From Actinomycetes bacterium (GTDB taxonomy: Bacteria; Actinomycetota; Acidimicrobiia; Acidimicrobiales; Palsa-688): 21,106 nt of DNA. Under the pieces are notes generated by a model. The model saw only the letters and a program-made list of their open reading frames with translations, did no database searches and was not told the DNA's origin. Positions within the stretch are counted from its first letter, which is position 1. Every line of letters begins with the position of its first letter. Where the stretch lies: NCBI GenBank assembly GCA_021816565.1, contig JAKAXN010000036.1:1-21106 (forward strand), written 5' to 3'. The translations under genes were made by a program, and so were the position numbers. This document shows positions 7,900-14,716 of this stretch, piece by piece.

Positions 7900-8475
7900 T
7901 CAGCTGTTGCTGGTGGCGACGTACCCGTTGGCGTCGGTCCCGGCGATGTCCTGCAGATGCAGGGTGTAGGGAATGGTGACCTGCGCACCGTTCCAGTCGT
8001 TGCCGGCGGCCTGGGCCAGCGTGAAGCTGACGGTCGCGCTCAACGGCCCTGTGTTCTTCGGAATCCCGGAGTAGAGCAGCCGCGTATGGCCCGCCAGCGC
8101 CGACTCGTTGTAGCTCTTGGAGAAGCCGAGAGACGGGATGCTGATGTTGACCGTCAGGTCCGCCGGATTCGGGTTCCCCCCGGTCCCGGCCTGGTTGATC
8201 GTCCAGGTGCCGCCGACGAGATACAGCGCGGTCGCCGCGTTGCTCGAGCTGGGGTCGACCATGACCGGCTTGGAGTCGGTTACCGTCTGCCCGGGCAGCA
8301 GCCCGCTGACGCTGAAGGTGCCGTTGGTGAGCCCGAGGCCCACGTGGTCGGCGGCCACCGTGGCGGCCCCGTTCTGCTCCGATGTGAATGCGGTGCTGAC
8401 AGCGGTGCCACCGAACAGCAGGCCGGCGGTGCCCCCGGCAGCGATCAGAGCGATCACTCCCTGCTTGATCTTCAT
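7900..8475 (-). CDS. TasA/CalY (camelysin)-like secreted structural protein with SipW-type signal
   Basis: A 191-aa exported protein. ATG 8475 is chosen because a perfect GGAGGT lies at 8482-8487, although the frame stays open far upstream. The N-terminus MKIKQGVIALIAAGG and the hydrophobic stretch to about residue 28 end in a STAFTSEQNGAAT segment, which parallels the AYFSD-type cleavage region of SipW-dependent precursors. The following LGLTNGTFSVSGLLPGQTVT corresponds to the strand and LAPGDSVT turn of CalY/TasA domains. The remainder is a Thr/Ser/Gly-rich beta-sandwich without cysteines. The adjacent SipW-like peptidase supports the assignment. In Firmicutes such proteins form biofilm fibres or surface-attached camelysin; here the role is inferred. 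Sequence similarity to TasA/CalY is by pattern only. Confidence 0.85.
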   Translation of the reverse strand: MKIKQGVIALIAAGGTAGLLFGGTAVSTAFTSEQNGAATVAADHVGLGLTNGTFSVSGLLPGQTVTDSKPVMVDPSSSNAATALYLVGGTWTINQAGTGGNPNPADLTVNISIPSLGFSKSYNESALAGHTRLLYSGIPKNTGPLSATVSFTLAQAAGNDWNGAQVTIPYTLHLQDIAGTDANGYVATSNS

Positions 8476-8640
8476 CGAGTTACCTCCGTGATAGGAGAGC
8501 GCCGGTTTCGCCTCTGGCTCCCCACCCGCCGTTTGCGGCGACCAATGAGTCGGGTGGATCGCGGCCTCGCTCATGGCCGGAACCCTCCGGCCACATCCCC
8601 CAGCGTCTCTCCGGGCCTCATCGGCTCGAATCATCGGTAT
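8476..8640 (-). promoter_or_regulatory. Structured 5' leader and putative promoter region of the CalY/SipW-like unit
   Basis: Reading toward the CalY-like ATG there are three stem candidates. The first is a perfect 7-bp hairpin, 8575-8581 with 8586-8592 (4-base loop). The second pairs 8551-8557 with 8522-8528 (7 bp) and encloses a small inner stem with a CAAA loop. The third is a weaker pairing within 8494-8520. GGAGGT (8482-8487) follows. Farther upstream TCATCGG is repeated at 8618-8624 and 8631-8637, and TCATC/GATGA forms an inverted repeat at 8631-8646; these could be operator elements. I could not match the leader to a riboswitch class I know. Confidence 0.45.
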
Positions 8641-8667
8641 TGATGAAATGTGGGCGCAACGGCGTGA

Positions 8668-8698
8668 GGCCGGAGTCTCCGAGGGAGCCCGCCCGGCC
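8668..8698 (-). terminator. Possible terminator hairpin after the LmeA-like gene
   Basis: GGCCGG (8668-8673) and CCGGCC (8693-8698) form a 6-bp inverted repeat 14 bases beyond the LmeA-like stop. There is no T tract. Weak evidence. Confidence 0.25.
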
Positions 8699-8711
8699 GA
8701 GGCTTCGGGGG

Positions 8712-9407
8712 TCAGTAGCTGAAGCTGGTGTGGGAGAGGACGCCGGGGAGCCGGTGGACCGAGCAGGACAGCTTCAGGCTGCCCGGGACGATCTCGACCC
8801 GCCCGACGCAGGGCAGCACCTCGAGCGGCGGGGCGGACAGGCTGAAGGTGATCTGGCCGGGGACGGTGACCGTGACCACGCGTGACTGCACAGCCGCGTA
8901 GGCGGGCAGGCTGAGCCCGCCTATGCCGACGCTCCCGCTCCCCAGGGTGATGGGCAGCCCGATGCTCCGGTCCAGGGTCCTCTCGTCCAGGGTGGCCGTC
9001 ACGGTGGCCCGCCGGAGCCCGTCGATCATGACCCGGCGGTGCAGCAGCGGGTCTCTCCGCATGTGCAGGTCGTCGATGTGCAGCTCCACGTCGCTGAAGT
9101 CGAGGGAAGCCAGGTGGAAGCCGTTGAAGGCCAGCGCCCCGGCCGCCAGGTTGCTGACGTGCACCGACAGCTCCGAGATGGTGCCCGATGCGGCGAGGTG
9201 GGCGAGGAACGGGAAGGAGGAGATCCCGACCTGCGCCTCGGCTCCCGGCAGGCGCTGGTCGATCCGCTGCGCCACCGCCGTCTCCACCTGGCGGCGGGCC
9301 CACCAGCCGACCCCCACGACCGCGACCGCGGCCACCGCCAGGAATGCCAGGCCGGCCACGGCCAGCCGCTGCCAGGTCACTGCCGGGGCCCGCCTGCGGG
9401 GGTTCAC
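8712..9407 (-). CDS. LmeA/DUF2993 family lipid-binding protein
   Basis: A 231-aa membrane-anchored protein. A single N-terminal hydrophobic segment (about residues 14-36) is followed by WWARRQVETAVAQRIDQRLP, a typical beginning of DUF2993 proteins. Then come alternating strands (QVGISSFPFLAHLAASG, SELSVHVSNL, FSDVELHIDDLHM) and a late duplicated part ending in GSLKLSCS. In mycobacteria LmeA is a periplasmic phospholipid-binding protein needed for lipomannan elongation; here a cell-envelope lipid-binding role is inferred. The start is GTG (9407-9405) with no good Shine-Dalgarno, so the start is only likely. It is divergent from the lipoprotein gene at 9459, with a 51-base shared promoter region, and lies upstream of the CalY-like gene on the same strand but separated from it by 236 bases. 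Confidence 0.85.
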   Translation of the reverse strand: MNPRRRAPAVTWQRLAVAGLAFLAVAAVAVVGVGWWARRQVETAVAQRIDQRLPGAEAQVGISSFPFLAHLAASGTISELSVHVSNLAAGALAFNGFHLASLDFSDVELHIDDLHMRRDPLLHRRVMIDGLRRATVTATLDERTLDRSIGLPITLGSGSVGIGGLSLPAYAAVQSRVVTVTVPGQITFSLSAPPLEVLPCVGRVEIVPGSLKLSCSVHRLPGVLSHTSFSY

Positions 9408-9458
9408 TGCTGGTGGGGTGATGAGGACAACACGACGTATTTACGGTAGTAAGGGCCG

Positions 9459-10490
9459 GTGGTGACCGGGACGGCGGCCCGTCGGGGCCCGGTCCGGGCG
9501 TCGTCCGGGCGGGCGGCCCGGAAGATCAGGACGGTGAGCGCCGCGCTGCTCGTCGCGCTCGCCGCCGGGGCCTGCGGGTCCTCGCTCTCGGCTCGTCCGG
9601 GCCGGTCTTCCTCGGCGGCCGCCGCCCCCGTCACCGCCGTTCCGGCCACCACCCCTCCGACGTCGCCATGGAACACCGTCCCCAGGCACGGGGTGGGCGC
9701 CCGGCTCGGGCCCTGGCGGCTCGAGAACCGCTTCCTCGTGCTGGCCGCCCTGGGCGATCAGGGGCTGGCCACCCTCAGGCGTCCGGGGAGGTCCCCGACC
9801 ATCGTGTTCCGGGGGGATCTGTCGGTCCCCTCTTCGCTGCGCCGCCAGGGATGGGACCACGTGGGCGATCCCGACAGCTGGCACGGCTACGTGTTCGACG
9901 CCTACCAGGCCTCCCCGCCGACCACACAGAAGCTGTTCGAGGTCACCACCCCGGCCGGGGCCACCTACCAGTTCGTCCACCCGCTGGCGCCGGGCGAGAT
10001 GCCCAACAACTCCTTCGTGGCGGTGACCCCCGACGGCCAGTGGATGGTGTCGGGGGAGTGGGACCGGATGACCCGGCTGCTGGTGTTTCCCGCCCCGATC
10101 ACCAACCGGACCGTGCCGGCCCGTGCGGCGGTCGTCGGGCTGGCTGCCACGATCAACCTGGACCACCCGGTCCGCGACGTGCAGGGCTGCGTGTTCTACT
10201 CGCCGACCGAGCTGCTCTGCTCGTCCACCGACCCGGGAACCGACCTCTGGCCGACCCCCGACCAGCTGCTGCGCATCACGCTGACCCGGCCGCTGGACGG
10301 GACCGCCGTGGCCGGCCACGTCACGTCGCTGGGGGAGCTGCCACAGGCGAGCAACTGCTTGGGGGCGTACGAGGTGGAGGGGATCGACTACGACCGGGTC
10401 AGCGGGATCCTCCGGGTGGAGGTGCTCCCGCCGGGCAACTGCCAGTTGTCAATCGCCGTTTACGAGTACCACCGGGTCTCCGGAGGCTGA
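9459..10490 (+). CDS. Putative secreted lipoprotein of unknown function
   Basis: A 343-aa protein. The N-terminus is Arg-rich, followed by a hydrophobic segment (about residues 26-38) ending in LAAGACGSS, a lipobox-like sequence that would lipidate C39. A Ser/Ala/Thr/Pro linker (residues 40-70) precedes the mature domain. That domain has repeated strand-turn elements such as VAVTPDGQWMVSGEWDRMTR and GIDYDRVSGILRVEVL, suggestive of a beta-propeller-like fold, and four cysteines in its C-terminal half (GCVFY, LLCSS, SNCLG, GNCQL) that could pair as disulfides. GTG 9459 is preceded by AAGGG; the adjacent GTG 9462 is equally possible. I do not recognise the family. It is divergent from the LmeA-like gene, consistent with a shared envelope theme. 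Confidence 0.75.
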   Translation: MVTGTAARRGPVRASSGRAARKIRTVSAALLVALAAGACGSSLSARPGRSSSAAAAPVTAVPATTPPTSPWNTVPRHGVGARLGPWRLENRFLVLAALGDQGLATLRRPGRSPTIVFRGDLSVPSSLRRQGWDHVGDPDSWHGYVFDAYQASPPTTQKLFEVTTPAGATYQFVHPLAPGEMPNNSFVAVTPDGQWMVSGEWDRMTRLLVFPAPITNRTVPARAAVVGLAATINLDHPVRDVQGCVFYSPTELLCSSTDPGTDLWPTPDQLLRITLTRPLDGTAVAGHVTSLGELPQASNCLGAYEVEGIDYDRVSGILRVEVLPPGNCQLSIAVYEYHRVSGG

Positions 10491-10576
10491 AGCACCGGCC
10501 GGGCCGTCCCGGGCACCGCTGCTTCTTCCGATTTGGCGACGTCCGGGTGTTTCGCCGGGCTACGGACTTCCTCCGG

Positions 10577-10630
10577 TTGTTCGAAAATTTAGGAAACGAC
10601 CCTAGGAGCCGCCTCGGCTCCGTCGCTAGG
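10577..10630 (+). promoter_or_regulatory. AT-richer upstream region with hairpin before the kinase-regulator operon
   Basis: The 172 bases between the lipoprotein stop and the kinase start hold one of the few AT-rich patches in the window (TTGTTCGAAAATTTAGGAAA, about 10577-10596). Immediately after it GGAGCCG/CGGCTCC (10605-10611 and 10615-10621) form a 7-bp hairpin, flanked by CCTAG (10601-10605) and CTAGG (10626-10630). A promoter or operator is plausible; no consensus -35/-10 pair with correct spacing is clear. Confidence 0.35.
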
Positions 10631-10662
10631 TTGGACCGCGAGCGGATGCAGGGGCAGGCGTG

Positions 10663-12288
10663 ATGCAGATTTCTCGTACCCACGGTCCCTACCGTGGCCC
10701 GGACAGGCGGAAGAGGGTGGAGCGGCCACCGGCCGTACCGCTCGCCGAGATGGTCAGGCAGTCCGGCCTCATCCTGGCCGGGGTGATGGTGCCGACGGTC
10801 CTGGTGTGGCGGTCCGAGGCGGGACTCCCCGCCGTCGCCGCGGTGTGGCAGTCGCTCGCGGGTATGGGGTTCTTCGCCGCCGGCGGGGCGCTCCTCATCT
10901 CCTGGAAGGTCGGGGGACGGGCCGTTCCGGCCCGCCTGGGGGTCGGCCTGGTCCTCCTGGGCGTCCTCACCCTGGCCTACAGCCGGCTGGCCGCCCTGAC
11001 CACCGGGGCGTCGCTGCTCGCCAACCCGTACGGCCGGCTGATCCCCGTCCTGTTCGCCGCTGTTCCGATCCTGGCCGCCCTCGGATCCGCTGAGGTCGAG
11101 GCCGGCCTGAAGCCGCTCCGTACCGTGGTGGTCAGCGCGCCGGTGGGGTTGTTCCTCCTGGTCCTGCTCGGTGCGGTCACCGGGTGGAGTACGGCCGGCC
11201 CGGCGACCGTGGCGGCCACCCGGGCCGGCGCCGGGTTGACCTGGCTGGCCATGGCCGTCCTGGCCGTGGTGGCCCGCCGCCGCAACCCGGAGGCCGGCCC
11301 CTGGCTGGCCGGGGTCCTGCTGGTCGTGGGCCTGGTGCAGGTCCTGGCTGCGGCCCTCGGCATCGGATGGGTCAGCTCCGTCCTGATGAGCGGGGGATAC
11401 CTGGCGGGGGCGTCGCTGGGCCTGACCGCGGGGGTGTGGGAGCTGCGCTGGACTCTGAGAAGCCAGGAGCGCTACAGCCTGGACCTGCGCTCGGTGGCCA
11501 GCCGGCTGCACCAGGAGCTGCAGACGGAGAGGGCCGGGCTGGACGAGCAGCTGCACGATCTGCGCAACGCCGTGGCCGGCGTCCGCCTGGCCGACACCAC
11601 CCTGCGTCGCCACGCCGGCCGACTCGACGAGGTGGCCCGGGCCGCCCTCGCCGAAGCCGTCAGCTCCGAGCTGTCCCGGCTCCAGGCGCTGATCGAGCCG
11701 CAGCGGGCCGTGGGCCGGGCCCCTCAGCTCCTCGAAGAGGCCTTCGGGCCGGTGGTGTCCACCGCCAGGGCCGCGGGCATGGACGTCCAGGTGGACCTCG
11801 GCAACCTGTGCGTGTGGGGGGACCGGGCGGCGCTGGGCCGGGTGCTGCAGAACCTCCTGGCCAACGCCCGCCGCTACGCCCCGGGATCGCCGGTCCACAT
11901 CTCGGGCCGCCAGCTGTCCGACCGGGTGGAGGTCCGCGTCGTCGACCACGGCCCCGGAGTTCCCCCTGACGAGCGCGACGCCATCTTCGGGAGGGGGTTC
12001 CGGGGCAGCACGGCCGGCCGGCAGCCGGGGAGCGGGCTCGGCCTGTACGGCGCCCGCCGCCTGGCGGCGGAGATGGGCGGGGCCCTGTATCTGGAGGAGG
12101 CGACCGGGGGAGGGGCCTGCTTCGTGGTGGACCTGCCGGCCTCCCTCCGCCGCCACCCGGAACCCGGTGCGGGCCAGATCCCGATCCCGGCAGGGCGGCC
12201 CGCTCCGGCCCCCGGGCCGCGGGGCCGGGGGCGGTCGCGGCGGTGGTCGCCGGGACCCTCCCGCGACGCGGAGAAGGTCGAGCGGTGA
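10663..12288 (+). CDS. Membrane-bound sensor histidine kinase
   Basis: A 541-aa kinase. ATG 10663 is preferred over the adjacent GTG 10660, with AGGGGCAGG (10650-10658) as ribosome site. A short basic cytoplasmic start (YRGPDRRKR) is followed by a polytopic membrane sensor with several hydrophobic segments (about residues 30-260) and no large extracellular domain. The dimerisation helix carries H298 in QLHDLRNAVAGV (HDLRN-type H-box). The ATPase domain has an N-box with N401 (NLLANARRYAPG), G1 at D428 (DHGPGVP), an F-box (IFGRGFRG) and G2 near G456 (GSGLGLYGARRLA). All catalytic elements look intact. A Pro/Arg-rich low-complexity tail of about 45 residues follows. The stop overlaps the response regulator start (GTGA), so the two form an operon. 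The signal is unknown; the membrane layout suggests envelope or membrane sensing. Confidence 0.93.
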   Translation: MQISRTHGPYRGPDRRKRVERPPAVPLAEMVRQSGLILAGVMVPTVLVWRSEAGLPAVAAVWQSLAGMGFFAAGGALLISWKVGGRAVPARLGVGLVLLGVLTLAYSRLAALTTGASLLANPYGRLIPVLFAAVPILAALGSAEVEAGLKPLRTVVVSAPVGLFLLVLLGAVTGWSTAGPATVAATRAGAGLTWLAMAVLAVVARRRNPEAGPWLAGVLLVVGLVQVLAAALGIGWVSSVLMSGGYLAGASLGLTAGVWELRWTLRSQERYSLDLRSVASRLHQELQTERAGLDEQLHDLRNAVAGVRLADTTLRRHAGRLDEVARAALAEAVSSELSRLQALIEPQRAVGRAPQLLEEAFGPVVSTARAAGMDVQVDLGNLCVWGDRAALGRVLQNLLANARRYAPGSPVHISGRQLSDRVEVRVVDHGPGVPPDERDAIFGRGFRGSTAGRQPGSGLGLYGARRLAAEMGGALYLEEATGGGACFVVDLPASLRRHPEPGAGQIPIPAGRPAPAPGPRGRGRSRRWSPGPSRDAEKVER

Positions 12289-12992
12289 CGATGACGTGGC
12301 GGCGAGGCCCGGGCCCGGCCGAGCCGTTCCCGCCGGTGGTGGCGGTCATCGACGATCACCGGCTGCTCAGGATCTCGCTCACGGCGGCGCTCCAGGCCGA
12401 GGGGTACGTGGTGGTGGCGCCCGCCCTCACCGACCTCGGCGAGGTGGCCCACGTGCTGTCGACCACCCGGCCGTCGGTGGCCCTGCTGGATCTGGACCTC
12501 GGCCCGTTGGGCCGCGGGGAGGAGCTGCTGCCGGTCCTGACCGGTGCCGGTACCAGGGTGCTCGTCGTCTCCGGGCAGGAGGACGAGACCGTGATAGGCC
12601 GCTGCCTCCAGGCGGGGGCCCACGGGACGGTACCGAAGACCGCCGGCTTCGACGAGCTGCTCGAGGCGATCCTCGCGACGCTCGCCGGCCAGCCGGTCAT
12701 GACCGTGCATGAGCGGGAGCGGCTGGTGGGGGCCTGGCGCCGACACCAGTCGGAAGCTGCTGCGGCCATGGCTCCCTTCGAGGCGCTGACCAGGCGGGAA
12801 TCGGTCGTGCTCGCCATGCTGATGGACGGCAGGCCGGTGGAGCGCATCGCCGCCGACTCCTTCGTGTCGGTGGCCACCGTGCGCACCCAGGTCCGGTCCG
12901 TCCTCCTGAAGCTCGGGGTCAACAGCCAGCTCGAGGCGGTCGGCAAGGCCAACCGGGCCGGGTGGTCGGCCCGCCCGGAGGCCCAGGTCTAG
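12285..12992 (+). CDS. Two-component response regulator, receiver plus LuxR-type HTH (NarL/FixJ family)
   Basis: A 235-aa DNA-binding response regulator and the evident partner of the preceding kinase. GTG 12285 overlaps the kinase stop and has GGAGAAGG (12270-12277) seven bases upstream; ATG 12291 is an alternative. The receiver has acidic D23/D24 (VIDDHRLL), phospho-acceptor D69 (LLDLDLG), S96 (VLVVSG) and K118 (VPKT), so it should be phosphorylatable. The C-terminal HTH (about residues 165-225) has ALTRRESVVLAMLMDG and VATVRTQVRSVLLKLGV, matching LuxR/NarL helices. Its recognition helix does not look like that of mycobacterial DosR. The target genes cannot be deduced. Confidence 0.94.
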   Translation: MTMTWRRGPGPAEPFPPVVAVIDDHRLLRISLTAALQAEGYVVVAPALTDLGEVAHVLSTTRPSVALLDLDLGPLGRGEELLPVLTGAGTRVLVVSGQEDETVIGRCLQAGAHGTVPKTAGFDELLEAILATLAGQPVMTVHERERLVGAWRRHQSEAAAAMAPFEALTRRESVVLAMLMDGRPVERIAADSFVSVATVRTQVRSVLLKLGVNSQLEAVGKANRAGWSARPEAQV

Positions 12993-13018
12993 GTGCCGCC
13001 TCGACCCCGCCGCGCCCC

Positions 13019-13043
13019 GGCGCGACGTCCACCAGATCGCGCC
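13019..13043 (+). terminator. Candidate terminator hairpin after the response regulator
   Basis: GGCGCGA (13019-13025) and TCGCGCC (13037-13043) form a perfect 7-bp stem with an 11-base loop, 26 bases past the response regulator stop. No T tract follows. The whole 121-base gap is exceptionally GC-rich and full of overlapping short inverted repeats. Confidence 0.35.
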
Positions 13044-13113
13044 GCGCCCGGCCCGGGGCGGGCCCCACGGTCGGGCGGCGGCTCCGGACGCCGGAGTGGG
13101 TACAACACAGGCC

Positions 13114-13830
13114 ATGTCGGATGGATGGCCCCAGGCCCTCTGGCTGGTCCGTCACGGGGAGAGCGTCGGCAACGCCGCCGCCGCCGCGGCCCGGGCCGCG
13201 GGGGCGGAGATCGTCGACGTGGACCGGCCCGACCCCGAGGTGGATCTGACCGCCCAGGGCCGCCGTCAGGCGGAGGCGCTGGGCCGCTGGCTGGCCGCCC
13301 TCCCGCCCGGTGAGCGGCCGGAGCAGGCGGTGGTGTCACCCTATGTGCGGACCCGCCGGACCGCCGCCATCGCACTGGCCCACCTCGGCGCCGGCGTGCC
13401 GGTCAGCTTCGACGAACGGCTGCGTGACCGCGAGCTGGGCGTGCTCGACCGGCTCACCGCCGAAGGCATCGAGGCCCGTCACCCCGAGGAGGCCGCGGCC
13501 CGGCGCCGGCTGGGCAAGTTCTACCACCGGCCGGCCGGCGGCGAGAGCTGGGCCGACGTGGTGCTGCGTCTGCGCAGCGCCCTGGTCGACCTGCGGGCCG
13601 ACCACGCCGGCCGGCGGGTGCTGGTGGTGGCCCACGACGTGGTCGTCATCCTGTTCCGTTACCTCCTGGAGGACCTCGACGAGACCGCCGCCCTGGAGAT
13701 CAGCCGCCGCACCGCCCCGGTCAACTGCGGCGTCACCTACTACCAGCTCCACGAGGAGCGCGGGCTGGTCCTGCGCAGCTACAACATGTCGATCGACCGG
13801 GCCGGGCAGATGGAGGCCGCCGGTGCCTGA
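13114..13830 (+). CDS. Histidine phosphatase superfamily protein (phosphoglycerate mutase-like)
   Basis: A 238-aa protein from ATG 13114. It carries the branch's phospho-histidine motif LWLVRHGESVGN (H14), SPYVRTRRTA with the second catalytic arginine, RDRELGVLD, and the second histidine H174 in VVAHDVVV. It therefore should be an active phosphatase or mutase; the substrate cannot be read from sequence. Start choice: no strong Shine-Dalgarno precedes ATG 13114, but a -10-like TACAAC lies at 13101-13106, so the transcript might be leaderless; an in-frame GTG at 13096 is the alternative. Its last 8 bases overlap the NAD(P)H-hydrate dehydratase gene, whose ribosome site lies within this gene, so the two are co-expressed. 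Confidence 0.92.
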   Translation: MSDGWPQALWLVRHGESVGNAAAAAARAAGAEIVDVDRPDPEVDLTAQGRRQAEALGRWLAALPPGERPEQAVVSPYVRTRRTAAIALAHLGAGVPVSFDERLRDRELGVLDRLTAEGIEARHPEEAAARRRLGKFYHRPAGGESWADVVLRLRSALVDLRADHAGRRVLVVAHDVVVILFRYLLEDLDETAALEISRRTAPVNCGVTYYQLHEERGLVLRSYNMSIDRAGQMEAAGA

Positions 13831-14716
13831 TGCGGGCCGGCCCATCGAGGTGACGCCGGGACTGCTGCGCCGCTGGCCCCTCCCGTCCCACGACGACCAG
13901 GGCACCAAGGAGGCCCGCGGGCAGGTGCTGGTCGTGGGCGGGGCGGCCCAGACCCCCGGTGCGGTGCTCCTGGCCGCGGTGGCTTCGTTGCGGGCCGGCG
14001 CCGGGAAGCTGGCCGTCGCCACCGTGGCCGGGACCGCCCCCGCCCTCGGCGTCGCCGTGCCCGAGGCGCTGGTCCAGGGCCTGGCGGAAACCGGAGCGGG
14101 ATCAATCGCTCCGTCCGCTGCCGACCGCGTCTTGGACATGGCCGCCTCGGCCCGGGCGGTGCTGCTGGGTCCCGGGATGACCGGGCGGGAGGACTGCTGC
14201 CGGCTGCTGGCCACGGTGCTGCCGGGCCTGGGCGACGTGGCGGTGGTCCTCGACGCCCTCAGCCTGGCCGTCGTCGAGGACGAGCCGGACATCCTGCGGG
14301 GTCTGGGTCGCCCGGCGGTGATGACCCCCAACCGGCGGGAGCTGGCCTACATGCTCGGGGTGGACGGTGAGGAGATCGACGCCGACCCGCAGGCGGCGGT
14401 GCGCGAGGCCGCCCGGAGGTTCGCCGCGGTGGTCAGCCTGGGTGGCGGTGAGACGCTGATCGCCGGGACCGACGGGAAGCTCTGGCACGACAGCACGGGC
14501 GGGGTCGGCCTCGGCGTCTCCGGCAGCGGGGACTGCGCCGCCGGCGTTGTGGCCGGCCTCCTGGCCCGGGGAGCCACCGCCGAGCAGGCCGCGGTGTGGG
14601 GAGCCCACCTCCACGGCAGCGCCGGCGACCGTCTGGCCACCCGGCTGGGCCGGGTCGGCTACCTGGCCCGGGAGGTGGCCGACGAGGTCCCGCAGGTGCT
14701 CAGCATGTACGACTAG
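13823..14716 (+). CDS. nnrD: ADP/ATP-dependent NAD(P)H-hydrate dehydratase (YjeF C-terminal type)
   Basis: A 297-aa enzyme that dehydrates the damaged cofactor NAD(P)HX back to NAD(P)H. It has the ribokinase-like fold of the YjeF C-terminal domain: [50 protein letters not shown] and [19 protein letters not shown] with catalytic D237. The usual GMATGGTGDVL segment is altered to [13 protein letters not shown], so nucleotide or substrate preference may differ. The epimerase domain (YjeF N-terminal) is absent, making this a stand-alone dehydratase. The start is GTG 13823, set by GGAGG at 13812-13816 six bases upstream; it overlaps the phosphatase gene by 8 bases. The stop TAG lies in the CTAG tetramer shared with the convergent transporter gene. 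Confidence 0.9.
   Translation: MPDAGRPIEVTPGLLRRWPLPSHDDQGTKEARGQVLVVGGAAQTPGAVLLAAVASLRAGAGKLAVATVAGTAPALGVAVPEALVQGLAETGAGSIAPSAADRVLDMAASARAVLLGPGMTGREDCCRLLATVLPGLGDVAVVLDALSLAVVEDEPDILRGLGRPAVMTPNRRELAYMLGVDGEEIDADPQAAVREAARRFAAVVSLGGGETLIAGTDGKLWHDSTGGVGLGVSGSGDCAAGVVAGLLARGATAEQAAVWGAHLHGSAGDRLATRLGRVGYLAREVADEVPQVLSMYD

Noticed and set aside
8476..8640. Hammerhead-like core (CCGATGA and CGAAAC) or c-di-GMP riboswitch in the CalY leader
   Set aside because: The hammerhead core requires CTGANGA and the two pieces are about 110 bases apart. The conserved GEMM segments (GGGCAAACC, GACGCAAAGCC) are not present.
7900..9303. Much longer version of the CalY-like protein (467 aa) reading upstream through the LmeA-like gene
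   Set aside because: The GGAGGT site and a signal peptide begin at 8475. The extension is antisense-frame Arg/Pro/Gly-rich sequence overlapping a real gene on the same strand, typical of high-GC shadow frames.
10399..12156. 585-aa open frame on the minus strand opposite the histidine kinase
   Set aside because: Low-complexity Gln/Gly/His/Arg-rich translation without domains, lying opposite a gene with all kinase motifs.
12285..12992. Naming the response regulator DosR because a DosR-like box is in the window
   Set aside because: Its recognition helix (VATVRTQVRSVLLKLGV) is generic LuxR/NarL and lacks the DosR-type TVKNYVS sequence; the box is 6 kb away.
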